The notes under the pieces: model-generated
Databases searched by the model: none
What the model saw: only the letters and a program-made list of their open reading frames with translations
What the model was told of the DNA's origin: nothing
Program-made: the position numbers and the translations under genes
Assembly: GCA_009841045.1 (NCBI GenBank)
Contig: VXMO01000029.1
Coordinates: 12,766 to 76,765, forward strand
Length of the DNA stretch: 64,000 bases
Origin: Dehalococcoidia bacterium
GTDB taxonomy: Bacteria; Chloroflexota; Dehalococcoidia; UBA6926
Direction of reading: 5' to 3'
In this document: piece by piece, positions 46,423 through 56,536 of the stretch
Numbering within the stretch: the first letter of the stretch is position 1
Layout of the letters: each line of letters opens with the position of its first letter

Positions 46423-47298
46423 ATGGCGTTGGAGTTGATTCGGACGATTGAGGAGTTCCGGCGGGTGCGTGACGAGGCGCGCGCGGCCGGTTCGCTCGGG
46501 TTTGTGCCGACGATGGGTTTTCTGCACGAGGGCCACATCTCGCTAGTGAAGATGGCGCGTGAGCAGAACGCCGTGGTTGCGGCGTCTATCTTTGTGAATC
46601 CGGCGCAGTTTGGCCCCAATGAGGACCTGGCCGCCTATCCACGCGACCTTGAGCGTGACATGGAGATGCTTGAGGAGGCGGGCTGCGACCTGCTCTTTCA
46701 CCCCTCGCCGGAGGAGATGTATCCGCCACCGAAGCAGGATGTCTACGTGGTGCCGGGCGACATTGCCTCCCGCCTTGAGGGGGCCGCTCGTCCTACACAT
46801 TTCAGGGGTGTCGCTACGGTCGTGATCAAGCTGTTCAACATCGTGCAGCCGGATCGCTCATATCTGGGCCAGAAGGACGGCCAGCAGGTGGCAGTAGTCC
46901 GCCGCATGATGCGCGATCTCAACGTGCCCGGGGAATTGGTCGTGGGGCCGACGGTGCGGGAACCTGACGGCCTCGCCATGTCGAGCCGCAACACATACCT
47001 GACAACAGAGGAGCGGGCGGCCGCGCCGGTCATCTACCGCGCGTTGACGGACGCGCTGGACCTCTATCGCGCCGGACAGACGAACGCGGACACGCTGCGT
47101 GCCTCAATCCGGACGACCCTCGAATCGGCGCCGCTCGTGGCATCTATCGACTACGTTTCCATTGCCGACCCCCTGACGCTCGCGGAGGCTGAGGGCGAGG
47201 TGGTCGAGGGCGCGATGGCGTCGACTGCGGTTCAACTGGGCAAGCCGCGGCTGCTGGACAACGTTATCCTCACGAAATCTGAAAGCAGAGGCGCATGA
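46423..47298 (+). CDS. panC: Pantothenate synthetase
   Basis: GFVPTMGFLHEGHISLV, VSIFVNPAQFGPNEDLAAYPRD-like, YLGQKDGQQVAVVRRM. Confidence 0.95.
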   Translation: MALELIRTIEEFRRVRDEARAAGSLGFVPTMGFLHEGHISLVKMAREQNAVVAASIFVNPAQFGPNEDLAAYPRDLERDMEMLEEAGCDLLFHPSPEEMYPPPKQDVYVVPGDIASRLEGAARPTHFRGVATVVIKLFNIVQPDRSYLGQKDGQQVAVVRRMMRDLNVPGELVVGPTVREPDGLAMSSRNTYLTTEERAAAPVIYRALTDALDLYRAGQTNADTLRASIRTTLESAPLVASIDYVSIADPLTLAEAEGEVVEGAMASTAVQLGKPRLLDNVILTKSESRGA

Positions 47299-48101
47299 GA
47301 GCGCCCATGGATTGGGATGACCTCCATCGTGAGGCAGGTGCACTGCGAGACCAACGATTGGGGACGGCATCCAGCCTGGCAGCGAGCGGCGCGCAACTGC
47401 TGCACCGAGCGCTTTCGGAGATGTACATCGGGGAGCCGGAGCCGCTGCGTGAGATTGCGCTCACCATCGCGGACGCGCGCCCGGAGGTCGTAGCGATACG
47501 GAACGTGGGGGTGTCAGCCTACCGAACGGCGCGGGAGGCGCGGAGCGGCGACCGCATGGCGGCGGCGGCGCGGAGTGTCGCGCGGCTGGCGCGGCTGCTG
47601 GGAGACACGCCGGCATCACTAGGAAGGCGGGGGCAGCCACTCTTGCCCGAGAATGCCACCGTCGTGACGATGGGGCGTTCAGAGAGCGTCCGTGCGGCCA
47701 TTGAGCTGGCCGGAGACCGCATTGTTGTGACGCGGGACTTCACGCCAGCCTCGGCGGACAGTCAGGCTGTTCTTGATGGCGTAGACATTGTCCTGCTGGG
47801 CTGCACGGCGTTCCTGGCGGATGGCTCGATGGCGGCGGACCCGGGGACGCTGGCGCTGGTGGAGGCCGCGGCAGACCGCGATCCTGTCGTGCCGGTCCAC
47901 TTCTTCGCGGACACTCTCAAGCTGGCGCCGTGGCTGCCCGGGGCGAGCAATGGCCAATCCCCCATTGAGCTGGACATCATCCCTCCCAAGTACGTCGACC
48001 ACGTGATCACGGAGGACGGTATACGGCGACCGGGGCAGCTGCTACAGGCCGCCGCAGATCTAGCCATGTGGTGGCGGATGCTTGAGACGCCGGAGGGGTG
48101 A
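47295..48101 (+). CDS. eIF-2B alpha/MtnA-like family protein
   Basis: VVTMGRSESVRAAIEL, GVDIVLLGCTAFLADGSMAADPGTLALV, PVHFFADTLKLAP, DIIPPKYVDHVITEDGI. Confidence 0.75.
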   Translation: MRAPMDWDDLHREAGALRDQRLGTASSLAASGAQLLHRALSEMYIGEPEPLREIALTIADARPEVVAIRNVGVSAYRTAREARSGDRMAAAARSVARLARLLGDTPASLGRRGQPLLPENATVVTMGRSESVRAAIELAGDRIVVTRDFTPASADSQAVLDGVDIVLLGCTAFLADGSMAADPGTLALVEAAADRDPVVPVHFFADTLKLAPWLPGASNGQSPIELDIIPPKYVDHVITEDGIRRPGQLLQAAADLAMWWRMLETPEG

Positions 48102-48111
48102 GGGTCTCCAG

Positions 48112-51100
48112 CTACAACGTCAGGCGGGAGTAGAGTTGGGGAAGGCGCTTGGGGAGAAGTTCGATGTCGGCGAGGACTTCGTACGGGAGGTCGCCGCACA
48201 TCTCCTTCATGTAGTCGTGGCCGGCGCGGTCTACCGTCAGCAGGAACGGGATGATTCCCTTGGCCTTGGCCTGCACGAGCGCATCGTGCGTATCGTGGAC
48301 AGCGTATTCCTTTTCGGCTCCCTCGCGGCTGTACCCGCGATCCTGCGGGCGGCCGTCCGAAATCAGGAACAGCACCTTGGTCTTGGCGCTGACGTCATCC
48401 AGTTTTGCGGTCGCGTGGCGGATGGCCGGGCCCATGCGCGTGGCGTGGAGCGGCGTGATGCCGTCAATGCGCTTGGCGACGCGGTCTGAGAACTGCTCTT
48501 CTAGCCCCTTCACGCTGTAGAACTCCACGTTCTCGCGGCCATAGCCGGAGAAGCCGTAGATGCCGTACTGATCGCCGATGGTCTCCAGCGCGCGGATTAG
48601 CAGGACTGTGGATTCCTTTTCGAGGTCGATGATGCGGAGATAGGAACGCTTCTGCTGTTCACGGCGGGACCGTAGCCAGAAGAGGTATTGGCGAGGATCG
48701 TCCGGGATGTCCTCATCGTCATCGTCGAAATCTGAGCGTTCCTCAATAGCCTCAGCGGTGGACGCGCTCATATCCAGCAGGAAAATGACGGCCACGTCGC
48801 GTTCCGTCTTGTTGCGTCGCCAGTAGACCTTGTCATCCGGCGTTGCGCCCGCCCGCCGCTGCACGATGGCGTCGATGACCGCGTCAAGATCGAATTCCTC
48901 ACCGTCTGTCAGGCGCTTCTCCTTGCGGTACGTCTCCGGCACCATCATCTCGAACTGCCGCCGCACCTCGTTGATGAGGCCGGCGTGCCGCTCGATGGTC
49001 TGCTCATAGAATTCGGCGGAGCCCTCCTGCATGGTGGACTCGCGCACACGGCACCACGCGGGCTTGTAGTCGAGCGCCACGAAATCCCATTCGTCGTAGA
49101 GCGCCGTCTGCTCCTGCTCCTCCAGCGATTCCTCGCTCTCTTCGCCATCGCCGCCACCTGACCCAACCTCGCCCATCTCGTCGTTGAACTCGGCGTCCGG
49201 GCCCTCGATGGCTTCGCTCATCAGGCTTGAGATGAACAGGCCGCTGGGGTCATCAATATCGCCCTCAACGACGCTGGAGAGGTCGATTTCCGCGCTCTTC
49301 TCAAGGAGCTGGCGAACCATCTCCTCCGTGAGCTGCGGGGCTTGCACACTGTCCTCGGCGCGCTGCTGGCCTTTGCGGAGGTTGGCGATTGTCTGCACGA
49401 GTTCCGGCTTGAAATCACCGCGATAATCCACGTCCTGTGGCGACTGGTACGGCACGTCCTGTTCGGTGCCTGAACCGGGCACAAACTCCTCGCCGCCCAT
49501 CTGGGCGCTGTCCGCTTCCTGCAGGCCCTGCGCCGCTTCGCCGCCAAGCTCATCAAGGTCCATGTCTTCCCAATCGAGATCGGGCTGCGGCATGGTGTTC
49601 GGCACGTTGATCAGCAGGCGATAGAGGATAACGGTTGCCTCGGCCGAGTCCTCCACCGTTGCCTCGTCATGGCGCAGACGGGCGAGGATGACGGCCATGC
49701 GCTCAACAACGTCGCGCAGGCTCTGCGGAACGGGGATTTTCTGGTCGCCCTCGAGCAGCGTCATGCGTATGAGCAGCTCGACAAGCGCCATGCGGAGAGG
49801 GAGCTGTTGCGGGGCGGGGCGGCCGATCACGGCGGCGGCCTGCACCATTCCATAGGCCGGGCGCAGTCCGCGGTAATGCAGCCTGACCAGGTGGTCAACG
49901 CGGGCGTCCTCAAGCGCGGCGAACAGGTCTGACGCCAGGCGACGCTCCGGGAAAAGGTCAAAGAACCGCTCGTAGTCCGAGAGCACGGCGGTGGTTACGC
50001 CGGTCATCTCCGGGTTGGGCGCAGCGGCAACGGGATCACGGGGCGCAGCGCCTTCGTTCTGCTCCGCTATCCGGGCGGCAAGCGCCGGGCGTGTGAGCGG
50101 GAAGATATTGCCCGCGCGGTCGAAATTGAACGTGAAGCTGTCGAACTCAAGGTGCCCGGTCTGGTGCGTGCAGAGGACCTTGAACCAGCCGAAGTTGTCG
50201 TCCTTGGTCTCAAAGAGCGCGATTTCCGGCGGGAGGAAGACGTTGGTGCCGTCCGTGGATGCACGATCTTCCGTGGCCCAGCCGATGCTGCGATTCGCGA
50301 GTTCCGGTGTGGGGCGCAGCTGCATGTCGCCGCCGGTGAGGCCGCGGGCGTACATCTGCAGGATGGGGGCCACGTCCTCAAGGCTGACAGTGGCGGAGAG
50401 TTCCTGGATCAGTGCCTCACCGCGCGCGGATTCCAGCTTGAAAAAGGCGATACCGGCGGCCTCGTTCCGCTCGAGCATCGTGACGCCCTCCTGGAACCAC
50501 CTGACGAGGTTGTCGTCATCAATGCGCTCAAGCACGTGCGGAGCAGCGCGGAGAAACTCCACGGCGGCCTCCTCAGACAGCCCACACAACACCTCAAAGT
50601 CATCCAGCGCCTGCCGGTGCATATGCAGAGGGAGATCGCTGACGGCGCGTGAGCCCTCGGCCAGGAATGACAGGTAGCGTTTGCCCCCGTCCTCGGCGAG
50701 GTTGATGGCGAATGTAAGGAATCGCTGTCGCTCAGACCGGGCGATGCGTGGCAGCGCAACGGCGGCGGCGCGCTGCGTTTCCTTGGCGTACTTCCAGTTG
50801 CGGTTGGCCGTCTCGTCAAGCAGCTCCAGATACGTGTCGATGGTCTCGTCATCAACGTACGGCAGGGAGTCCGGCGCCATCGTCAGGCACTCCTCTGCGA
50901 GTTCGCTGGAGTGCTGGGCGACGTGGTCAAGGAAGTTTGCGAAAGTGGCGAGGTCGCTCAGCCGAACGTGATCCAGCAGACCGGGGCTCACCTCAAAGAA
51001 CCGGGCGGCCAGCGCGCCGGACTTCCATGTCCCGTGGAAAAGCGTTTCGGCGGCTGAGATCCACGCCGGCAGGCGTTCAACATCGCGGCGTTCAAGGAAG

Positions 51101-51453
51101 CCAGCGCTGGCGCGGAAGAACGACGAGGCAAGCGCGGCGGAATGCGCCGACAATGCCCGCCCGCTCTCGTACCAGGTGTTCGCTTCCTGCGGTCTTTCCA
51201 ACGCGTCAAGGACGGCTGGGGAGGAGCGGACGTACTCCGCGGCGGCCTCCCATGCGCGGAACGAGGCCCCGGCGATGCCAAGAGCCGCCGACAGCCATTG
51301 GTCATAATGCTCTTCACTGCCGAGGCGATGCTCCACGTGGTCAGTCGCGCCGTGATAGGCCTGCCCGACCGCGGCGGGCAGTGAAAGCAACTCGGCAATC
51401 AACTCATCACGCGTTGGTGATGCGCTGCCTGTTCCGCCTTGTTCCGATGTCAT
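48112..51453 (-). CDS. Large VWA-domain protein, NorD/CbbO-like
   Basis: 1113 aa; C-terminal VIFLLDMSASTAEAI (MIDAS DxSxS), LFLISDGRPQDRGYS; paired with the MoxR ATPase. Confidence 0.82.
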   Translation of the reverse strand: MTSEQGGTGSASPTRDELIAELLSLPAAVGQAYHGATDHVEHRLGSEEHYDQWLSAALGIAGASFRAWEAAAEYVRSSPAVLDALERPQEANTWYESGRALSAHSAALASSFFRASAGFLERRDVERLPAWISAAETLFHGTWKSGALAARFFEVSPGLLDHVRLSDLATFANFLDHVAQHSSELAEECLTMAPDSLPYVDDETIDTYLELLDETANRNWKYAKETQRAAAVALPRIARSERQRFLTFAINLAEDGGKRYLSFLAEGSRAVSDLPLHMHRQALDDFEVLCGLSEEAAVEFLRAAPHVLERIDDDNLVRWFQEGVTMLERNEAAGIAFFKLESARGEALIQELSATVSLEDVAPILQMYARGLTGGDMQLRPTPELANRSIGWATEDRASTDGTNVFLPPEIALFETKDDNFGWFKVLCTHQTGHLEFDSFTFNFDRAGNIFPLTRPALAARIAEQNEGAAPRDPVAAAPNPEMTGVTTAVLSDYERFFDLFPERRLASDLFAALEDARVDHLVRLHYRGLRPAYGMVQAAAVIGRPAPQQLPLRMALVELLIRMTLLEGDQKIPVPQSLRDVVERMAVILARLRHDEATVEDSAEATVILYRLLINVPNTMPQPDLDWEDMDLDELGGEAAQGLQEADSAQMGGEEFVPGSGTEQDVPYQSPQDVDYRGDFKPELVQTIANLRKGQQRAEDSVQAPQLTEEMVRQLLEKSAEIDLSSVVEGDIDDPSGLFISSLMSEAIEGPDAEFNDEMGEVGSGGGDGEESEESLEEQEQTALYDEWDFVALDYKPAWCRVRESTMQEGSAEFYEQTIERHAGLINEVRRQFEMMVPETYRKEKRLTDGEEFDLDAVIDAIVQRRAGATPDDKVYWRRNKTERDVAVIFLLDMSASTAEAIEERSDFDDDDEDIPDDPRQYLFWLRSRREQQKRSYLRIIDLEKESTVLLIRALETIGDQYGIYGFSGYGRENVEFYSVKGLEEQFSDRVAKRIDGITPLHATRMGPAIRHATAKLDDVSAKTKVLFLISDGRPQDRGYSREGAEKEYAVHDTHDALVQAKAKGIIPFLLTVDRAGHDYMKEMCGDLPYEVLADIELLPKRLPQLYSRLTL

Positions 51454-51509
51454 TCGCTCTCAGGTTTACCGCGAGGGCGGAGCCGCATACACGCAGCCTC
51501 GCCATCGTC

Positions 51510-52409
51510 CTATTCAAAGATGCTTGTCGTAATCTCCCGGATGCTGCGCTGTACGGAGGGATCGTCTGTCAGCGCGTCTGAGATAGCCACGTCGCACGCG
51601 CGGCGGGCCGGCACGCCCCGGGCAATCAGCTTGCCGGCGTAGATGAGCAAGCGCGTGGAGACACCCTCCTGCAGTCCGTGCTCCTTGAGGTTGCGGACCT
51701 TCTCGCCGAGACGGGCAAGCAGGTCGGCGGAATCCTCATCAACACCGCTCTCCTGCAACACAATCTGCGCCTCATACTCACGCGGCGGGTAGTCGAACTC
51801 CATGGCGACGAAACGCTGCCTCGTGGACTGCTTGAGGTCTTTGAGGGCGCTCTGGTAGCCGGGGTTGTAGGAGATGACGAGCAGAAAGCCGTCCGCAGCC
51901 TCCAGGATCTGGCCGCGCTTCTCAACGGGGAGGAGGCGGCGGTGGTCCGTCAGCGGGTGGATGAGGACGGTGGTGTCTTTGCGGGCCTCAACGACCTCAT
52001 CGAGATAGCAAATCGCGCCGGTTTTGACGGCGCGGGTCAGTGGGCCGTCAACCCATTTCGTCTCCTCGCCCTCAAGCAGGAACCGTCCAACGAGGTCGCT
52101 GGCGGTCAGGTCTTCGTGGGCGGCGATGGTGACGAGCGCCTTGCCGTGGGAATTCTCCTTGCCGTCCGGCCTGACGGTTGTGATGGGGCGGCCAAGCCGC
52201 CACGCCATGTACTCCACGAACCGCGTCTTGCCGCAGCCCGTCGGGCCCTTCAGGATGACGGGAATCTTCTCTTCATACGCTGCCGTGAACACCTCCACCT
52301 CATCCCTGATGGGCAGGTAGTAGGGCTCACTGTCGATTGTGTATTCCTCGATCTCGTACTCGGAGTACGACATCACGGTGGCGTCTTTGAGAACTGTCTG
52401 TTCGGTCAT
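51510..52409 (-). CDS. MoxR-type AAA+ ATPase, CbbQ/NorQ/GpvN family
   Basis: [61 protein letters not shown]. Confidence 0.88.
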   Translation of the reverse strand: MTEQTVLKDATVMSYSEYEIEEYTIDSEPYYLPIRDEVEVFTAAYEEKIPVILKGPTGCGKTRFVEYMAWRLGRPITTVRPDGKENSHGKALVTIAAHEDLTASDLVGRFLLEGEETKWVDGPLTRAVKTGAICYLDEVVEARKDTTVLIHPLTDHRRLLPVEKRGQILEAADGFLLVISYNPGYQSALKDLKQSTRQRFVAMEFDYPPREYEAQIVLQESGVDEDSADLLARLGEKVRNLKEHGLQEGVSTRLLIYAGKLIARGVPARRACDVAISDALTDDPSVQRSIREITTSIFE

Positions 52410-52451
52410 TCCAATCCCTTTGAGTGGTTTCGATCCGTATAAGGAGTCAGC

Positions 52452-53060
52452 CTAGAGGAACGGGCGGATGCGGGCGTGCCAGAGCTCGCCGACGCGGATG
52501 CGCAGTTCCTCAATGGTGCCGGTGTTCTGGAGGAGGACGTCTGCTTCGTCCGCGCGTGCCTCGTTGGAAAGCTGGGCGTTGATCCGCTGCTTCGCTTGCT
52601 CCTCCGTGAGGCCGTTGCGGGACTGCAGGCGGGCAATGGCATCCGCTTCAGACGCCTCCGTAACCCACAACTCGTCGCACATATCCGTCCAACCGGCCTC
52701 GATCATGATGGCCGCTTCAAGGACGGCAATCTTGGCGCCGCCCTCACGCAGATCGGAGATTGTCTTTTCGGCCAGCGCGCGGATTCTCGGCCACGTGATC
52801 TCGTTGAGGGCCGTGAGTTCCGCCGGATCAGAGAAGACGATTGCGCCGAGCTTGCGGCGGTCGATCTCCCGCGTCTCAGGATTCATCAGGTCGTCCCCCC
52901 ACCGGGCCAGGATGTCCTTCCACGCGTCCGTATCAGGCAGATAGGCTTGATGCCCCAACTCATCGCCGCTGATGACAGTGGCTTCGTACTCATCGCGGAG
53001 AATCTCACTCACGAGACTCTTCCCGCTTGCGATTCCCCCCGTCAGGCCAATGACCTGCAT
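52452..53060 (-). CDS. coaE: Dephospho-CoA kinase
   Basis: MQVIGLTGGIASGKSLVSEIL; ISGDELGHQAY; EAAIMIEAGW; LQSRNGLTEEQAKQRI. Confidence 0.93.
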   Translation of the reverse strand: MQVIGLTGGIASGKSLVSEILRDEYEATVISGDELGHQAYLPDTDAWKDILARWGDDLMNPETREIDRRKLGAIVFSDPAELTALNEITWPRIRALAEKTISDLREGGAKIAVLEAAIMIEAGWTDMCDELWVTEASEADAIARLQSRNGLTEEQAKQRINAQLSNEARADEADVLLQNTGTIEELRIRVGELWHARIRPFL

Positions 53061-53262
53061 TCCTTTACCCCCTCACCGTTCGGCCAATGCCCGAACCAAT
53101 GGTTGTATGAGCGCGCATTTCGCACGCGCGCCCGAACTAGTAGTATACGGCACGACTAGCGCCGTCCGCACTTTAGCGTCATGGGCAGAACACGTGACGG
53201 TGTAGTCTAAATGCGGTTGGCGAGCCTCGAGTTGCGAGTATACGCGTGAGAGGAGACAACAA

Positions 53263-53547
53263 ATGGGTGGTCTGTTTACCTTTGACGGGCGGCGCGCGCG
53301 AGGAGGTTGGCTCCTCGCCTTTCTGATTGCGAACCTGATTTCACTGACGATTATCCTCATACCTGTGTCATTGTGGATCTACTTCGCCACCTCCGCTCAA
53401 AGATGGCATGACATCGGCCAATCGGGCTGGTGGTCATTGATCACATTCGTGCCACTGGTGGGGAGCCTCGCGATGCTGATCATCATGGTGTTCATATCAG
53501 GTCAGGCCGGGAATAACGGCTACGGTCTGTACTCGGACAGGCGCTAA
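53263..53547 (+). CDS. DUF805-like membrane protein
   Basis: LFTFDGRRARGGWLLAFLIANL...RWHDIGQSGWWSLITFVPLVG...GNNGYGL. Confidence 0.82.
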   Translation: MGGLFTFDGRRARGGWLLAFLIANLISLTIILIPVSLWIYFATSAQRWHDIGQSGWWSLITFVPLVGSLAMLIIMVFISGQAGNNGYGLYSDRR

Positions 53548-53584
53548 ACTGCAACCTTCTGGCAAGCGCGTGACAGGATCGGGC

Positions 53585-55006
53585 ATGGCGAACACACGCG
53601 GAGAGCAAGAATCCTCTTCATCTCAGTCAAGCGCCCTGCGCGCGCTGCCAAGCGTGGATCGCCTGGTCGGCAGCGAATCGCTAGGGGCGCTTGCCGAGAG
53701 TGTCGGCGCTGACGCGGTGACGCATGCCGCGCGCCAAGCTATCGACGACGCCCGGTCGGCGATTCTCACGGGTATGGCGGACGCCGCGCCGAACCTGGAC
53801 TCCCTGGCCGAACAGGTCGCAGCCTCTATTGACGACCTCTTGGGCCCGCGGCCACGCCGTGTCATCAACGCGGCGGGCGTCATCATCCACACGAACCTGG
53901 GACGCGCGCCGCTGAGCCGGGCTGCCATCGAGGCGATGAGCAACGTGGGGCGTGGGTATTCCGACCTCGAGTACGACCTGAATGCCGGGGAGCGCGGTTC
54001 TCGCCACGCTCACCCGGAGCGGCTGCTGCAATTCCTGACGGGCGCTGAGGCGGCCATCGTCGTCAACAACAACGCCTCCGCCGTGCTGCTTGCCCTGGCC
54101 GCCATCGCCGGAGGGCGAGAGGTCATCGTCTCACGCGGTGAGGCGGTGGAGATTGGCGGGCGGTTCAGAATACCGGACGTGCTTCGCCAGAGCGGAGCGA
54201 CGCTTGTTGAGGTCGGGACCACCAACCGCACCTATGCCGCGGACTACGCCGAGGCCATCACGGACAACACCGGCGCGCTACTGCGTGTGCATCGCAGCAA
54301 TTTCCTGGTTGTCGGTTTCACGAGCACGCCGGACGCGGCGGAAATCGCGGAGATTGCGCGCGGACGCGGCGTTCCCCTCATCAACGACCTTGGTTCTGGC
54401 TGTCTGCTGGACACCGCGCAGTTCGGTCTCGCGCCGGAGCCGACCGTGCGCGACACGCTGGAGCGCGAGGGATCGGATATTGCGATGTTCTCCGGCGACA
54501 AGCTGCTGGGCGGGCCGCAGGCAGGAGTTGCGGTGGGTCGCAAGGACCTCATCGACAAGATGAAGTCCCACCCGCTCGCTCGCGCCGTGCGGATCGACAA
54601 GCTGGACCTGGCGGCGCTGACGGCGACACTTCAGGCGTATGCCCGCGGCGCGGCGCTAACGGAAGTGCCCGTATGGCGCATGATCTCCGCAGACGTGGCG
54701 GCCCTGGATGAGCGCTCGCTACGGTGGCAAGAGAACATCGGCGGGAAAGGCCTGCGCGTGGTGGAGGCGGAGACGGCAGTTGGCGGCGGAAGCCTGCCGG
54801 GCGGAACGCTGCCGACACGGGCGCTCGCAATCGAGCCTGCGCGGGCAAACGCCGACGCGCTGGCGGAACGGCTGCGCGTATCAGGTTCCCATCCGGCCAT
54901 CATTGGCCGCATCGATGAAGACCGACTGCTGCTTGACCCACGTACCGTGCTGCCGGAAGAGGATGATGAGTTGATCTCGGCGGTTCGAGCGGCGCTGGAA
55001 GGTTAG
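53585..55006 (+). CDS. selA: L-seryl-tRNA(Sec) selenium transferase
   Basis: VINAAGVIIHTNLGRAPLSRAA, GYSDLEYDLNAGERGSRH, DLGSGCLLD, FSGDKLLGGPQAGVAVGRKDLIDKMKSHPLARAVRIDKLDLAAL. Confidence 0.93.
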   Translation: MANTRGEQESSSSQSSALRALPSVDRLVGSESLGALAESVGADAVTHAARQAIDDARSAILTGMADAAPNLDSLAEQVAASIDDLLGPRPRRVINAAGVIIHTNLGRAPLSRAAIEAMSNVGRGYSDLEYDLNAGERGSRHAHPERLLQFLTGAEAAIVVNNNASAVLLALAAIAGGREVIVSRGEAVEIGGRFRIPDVLRQSGATLVEVGTTNRTYAADYAEAITDNTGALLRVHRSNFLVVGFTSTPDAAEIAEIARGRGVPLINDLGSGCLLDTAQFGLAPEPTVRDTLEREGSDIAMFSGDKLLGGPQAGVAVGRKDLIDKMKSHPLARAVRIDKLDLAALTATLQAYARGAALTEVPVWRMISADVAALDERSLRWQENIGGKGLRVVEAETAVGGGSLPGGTLPTRALAIEPARANADALAERLRVSGSHPAIIGRIDEDRLLLDPRTVLPEEDDELISAVRAALEG

Positions 55007-55014
55007 CAAGGCCC

Positions 55015-55917
55015 TTGTCTCCGATAATCCGCGCCGGATATGTTGCCATCGTTGGGCGGCCCAATGTCGGGAAATCGACACTCGTCAACAACCTGGTGGG
55101 GACACGGCTTGCCGCGGTCAGTCCCAAACCGCAGACCTCGCGTTACCGCATCCTTGCCGTCCTGCACGGGGATGATTTCCAGGTGGGGTTGCTGGATACG
55201 CCCGGGCGGCCGGCTGAGCCGCGCATTGATGCCCTGAGCCGCCGCATGCTGCGCGAGACGCGGCAGGCGTTGGAGATTGCCGATCTGGCAGTCCTCGTAT
55301 CCGCGCCGCGCACGCCGGGAGACGTTGAAGAGACCCTGCTCGATGAAATCAGGGCGCAGGACATCCCGGCCATCGTCGCCGTCAACAAGCTGGATACGGT
55401 GCGCAAGGGCTCCCTCTTGCCCGTCATCGAGGCATACAACAATCTCTATGACGAGTTCCGGGATATTGTGCCTATCAGCGCCCGCACGGGCGACGGGCTG
55501 GACAGCCTGTTGCAACGCATAATCGCCAACCTGCCGGAGCAGGAGCCGCTCTTTGATCCGTCCACCCTGACCGACCGCTCGGAGACGTTCCTGATCTCCG
55601 AGCTGATACGGGAGGGCGTGTTCGCAGTCTACGGCGACGAGGTGCCCTACGCGACCGCCGTTGAGGTGGAGAAGCATGTGCCACAGGACCCGGAACACGG
55701 CGACAAGGACTTCATCGAGGCGAGCGTCTACGTGGAGCGTTCCTCGCAGCGGGGAATAGTCGTTGGCAAGGGGGGGCAGGCGCTCAAGGACGTGGGCGTG
55801 CGTGTAAGGCCGCTCATTGAAGAACTCTTGGGCCGTCCGGTGATGCTGTCCCTGTGGGCGCGCACGAGGCCGCGGTGGCGGCGTGACGACCGTTTTCTCA
55901 GGATGCTGGAGGAGTAG
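55015..55917 (+). CDS. era: GTPase Era
   Basis: YVAIVGRPNVGKSTLVNNLVGTRLAAVSPKPQTSRYRI, NKLD, KH domain GIVVGKGGQALKDVGVRVRPLIEELLG. Confidence 0.93.
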   Translation: MSPIIRAGYVAIVGRPNVGKSTLVNNLVGTRLAAVSPKPQTSRYRILAVLHGDDFQVGLLDTPGRPAEPRIDALSRRMLRETRQALEIADLAVLVSAPRTPGDVEETLLDEIRAQDIPAIVAVNKLDTVRKGSLLPVIEAYNNLYDEFRDIVPISARTGDGLDSLLQRIIANLPEQEPLFDPSTLTDRSETFLISELIREGVFAVYGDEVPYATAVEVEKHVPQDPEHGDKDFIEASVYVERSSQRGIVVGKGGQALKDVGVRVRPLIEELLGRPVMLSLWARTRPRWRRDDRFLRMLEE

Positions 55918-56536
55918 TCTGCCCGCTCCGCCCGTAAAGACGGTGGGCCGCGATGTATTTCACAACCGCGTCCGGCACGACTACTCGCAGGTCTGCGCCG
56001 GTCTCCAGCATGTCGCGTATGGACGAGGAACTGACATCCATGCGGGGAGCGTCCTCGAGAACGGTGACCTTTTCGCGCAGGCCCGGGATGGCGTCGTAGG
56101 CAGCGGTGAGGTCGGGGCGTCCCGCGCCGTCCACGCGCGGCATGGCGATGAAGCTGCACAAAGTCACGAGTTCCTGCGGATTGTGCCAACGTGGGAGATC
56201 CGCCACAGAGTCCTCGCCCTGGATGAAGTAGTACTCCGTGTTCGGCGGTGACGTCTCCCGGAGCTCCCGGAGCGTATCGACGGTGTACGTGGGGCCGGGG
56301 CGCGTGATTTCCATGTCGGACACCGCGAAGTCGGCGGTTGAGCCTATCAACAGGTGCGTCATCGCGAGGCGGTCCATAGCGGGGGCTACGTCCTGGCCTT
56401 CCTTGAGCCACTGCTCGCCGGCGGGTATGAACAGCACGCCGTCCAGGCCGACGCGTTCCTTCGCCTCACGCGCAATCATCAGGTGGCCGGCGTGAGGAGG
56501 ATCAAAGCTGCCGCCCAGGATACCGACGCGACTCAC
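55898..56536 (-). CDS. nadD: Nicotinate-nucleotide adenylyltransferase
   Basis: VSRVGILGGSFDPPHAGHLMIAREA; EYYFIQGEDSVADLPRWHNP; VSSSSIRDMLETG. Confidence 0.93.
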   Translation of the reverse strand: MSRVGILGGSFDPPHAGHLMIAREAKERVGLDGVLFIPAGEQWLKEGQDVAPAMDRLAMTHLLIGSTADFAVSDMEITRPGPTYTVDTLRELRETSPPNTEYYFIQGEDSVADLPRWHNPQELVTLCSFIAMPRVDGAGRPDLTAAYDAIPGLREKVTVLEDAPRMDVSSSSIRDMLETGADLRVVVPDAVVKYIAAHRLYGRSGQTTPPAS

